The position numbers and the translations under genes were made by a program. Positions 5,616-6,405 of a DNA stretch of 6,405 bases are shown piece after piece. Below the pieces are notes generated by a model. That model was given only the letters and a program-made list of their open reading frames with translations. It did not search any database and had not been told where the DNA came from. Location of the stretch: contig JAIJUV010000145.1 of NCBI GenBank assembly GCA_022732315.1, positions 1 to 6,405 of the forward strand, given 5' to 3'. Position 1 is the first letter of the stretch. Each line of letters opens with the position of its first letter. This stretch comes from Prevotella sp. GTDB lineage: Bacteria > Bacteroidota > Bacteroidia > Bacteroidales > Bacteroidaceae.

Positions 5616-6405
5616 ATGGAGATAACAGATAATATTATCATATGTGAGGCAAGTGAATTTCCTCATTTTCTGATGCAACCTTTCTATTCCGATTATGTGG
5701 GAATAGTGATTTGTCATCAAGGGATGTTCCGTTTCCAAGTAAACGGGGCATCCTTTGCTGCGTCTATGGGAGAGACCATTTTCCTTTCTCCTGAAATTCT
5801 TTTTCATGTTCAGGAAACCTCTTCCGATTTCCGCTTTACATTACTTTTCTATCGCGTGGAGCAGATTCGTCACATGTTGGGCAATACGGTGATGAGCATG
5901 CGCCTTTATTCCACGCTTTATCCCAAGGCATGCACCGTGGCGCAGACGGGTTACGAGGAGATGCTGACGTCTTATGCTCGGATGCTTCTTGTTTTGGATC
6001 AGAAGGAGAAGAGGGATACGTATAGTGATCATGAGCAGAAGTTGCTTCTCATGGCGGTGACCTATCGTCTTTGCAGCATATTCTCTGCCTCGCTCACCAC
6101 GCCGAGAAAGGAGATGGATCGCAAGATAGAGACGTTTGAGGAGTTGGTGAAGCTGATAGATGCGAATTTCATGCGAGAGCGTGGTGTGGCGTTTTATGCC
6201 GACCAGCTTTGTCTCACCCCGAAGTATCTTTCGGTGATAGTGAAGTCGGTGTGTGGCAAGACGGTTCAGCAGTTGATTTTCAAGGCGATCATCCGTCGCA
6301 GCATTTATCTGATGAAGAATACGAACATGACGATTCAGCAGATAGCCTGCGAGTTAAGCTTCCCTAATGCCTCATCCTTCGGCACCTTCTTCAAGAAGCA
6401 TACCG
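5616..6405 (+). CDS. AraC-family transcriptional regulator (3' end outside window)
   Basis: The frame opens at ATG 5616 after an A-rich stretch and runs off the right edge with 263 complete codons. Family members of this build are usually about 280-300 residues, so only the tail is missing. The N-terminal part (about 20-80) looks like a cupin-type sensor domain: a beta-rich pattern with VICHQGMFRFQVNG, then GETIFLSPEILFHVQ. A helical linker with many Met and Leu residues follows (about 105-160). The C-terminal DNA-binding domain starts near 175. Its first helix-turn-helix covers about 191-213 (VAFYADQLCLTPKYLSVIVK), and the second about 238-262 (MTIQQIACELSFPNASSFGTFF), which carries the family's F-x-x-x-SSF-x-x-FFKK pattern. 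It lies 143 bp downstream of the efflux operon in the same direction. A role in controlling that operon or itself is inferred from position only. Confidence 0.92.
   Translation, partial: MEITDNIIICEASEFPHFLMQPFYSDYVGIVICHQGMFRFQVNGASFAASMGETIFLSPEILFHVQETSSDFRFTLLFYRVEQIRHMLGNTVMSMRLYSTLYPKACTVAQTGYEEMLTSYARMLLVLDQKEKRDTYSDHEQKLLLMAVTYRLCSIFSASLTTPRKEMDRKIETFEELVKLIDANFMRERGVAFYADQLCLTPKYLSVIVKSVCGKTVQQLIFKAIIRRSIYLMKNTNMTIQQIACELSFPNASSFGTFFKKHT

Noticed and set aside
5628..5639. 12-bp perfect palindrome GATAATATTATC in the start of the regulator gene
   Set aside because: It is AT-only apart from its outermost pair, sits in coding codons and has no extended symmetry, so chance is the simplest explanation.

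Overview
The window reads as chromosomal DNA of a gut Bacteroidota, most likely the Prevotella/Segatella group. The basis is the TAnnTTTG-type -7 promoter box, the A-rich ribosome entry regions in place of Shine-Dalgarno sequences, the protein families present, and the GCCCTGAAAGGGC-type intergenic repeats. The genus is inferred from general familiarity, not from a search. All five protein-coding genes lie on the + strand; the first is cut by the left edge and the last by the right edge.

Layout. (1) 1-798: C-terminal part of an L-fucose isomerase-family sugar isomerase. (2) 799-1242: a 444-bp gap holding a short tandem array with a 36-bp period, a terminator-like hairpin formed inside that array, a nested inverted repeat of almost 200 bp built from four GCCCTGAAAGGGC cores, and then a -7 promoter box. 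(3) 1243-5472: a three-gene operon encoding a TolC-type outer-membrane channel, an HlyD/EmrA-type periplasmic adaptor and a 14-helix MFS transporter of DHA2/EmrB type. Gaps between its genes are 39 and 6 bp. (4) 5473-5615: a short gap with a second -7-like box and repeated GTTATC hexamers. (5) 5616-6405: an AraC-family regulator, truncated within its second helix-turn-helix.

How it fits together. The three central genes make a complete drug or metabolite exporter: the MFS pump in the inner membrane, the adaptor across the periplasm, and the channel in the outer membrane. The AraC-type gene is the natural candidate regulator of this operon or of itself. The isomerase belongs to a separate upstream sugar-catabolic unit, divided from the efflux operon by the repeat region.

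The genes themselves belong to recognisable families, and I see no convincing new defence, mobile or RNA system. The least explained part is the 802-1085 repeat region. There, 36-bp tandem units share a core with the arms of a large palindrome, which resembles a REP/BIME-like or fold-back element. The MFS protein is a divergent member of its superfamily, and the GTTATC repeats before the regulator are a possible operator.
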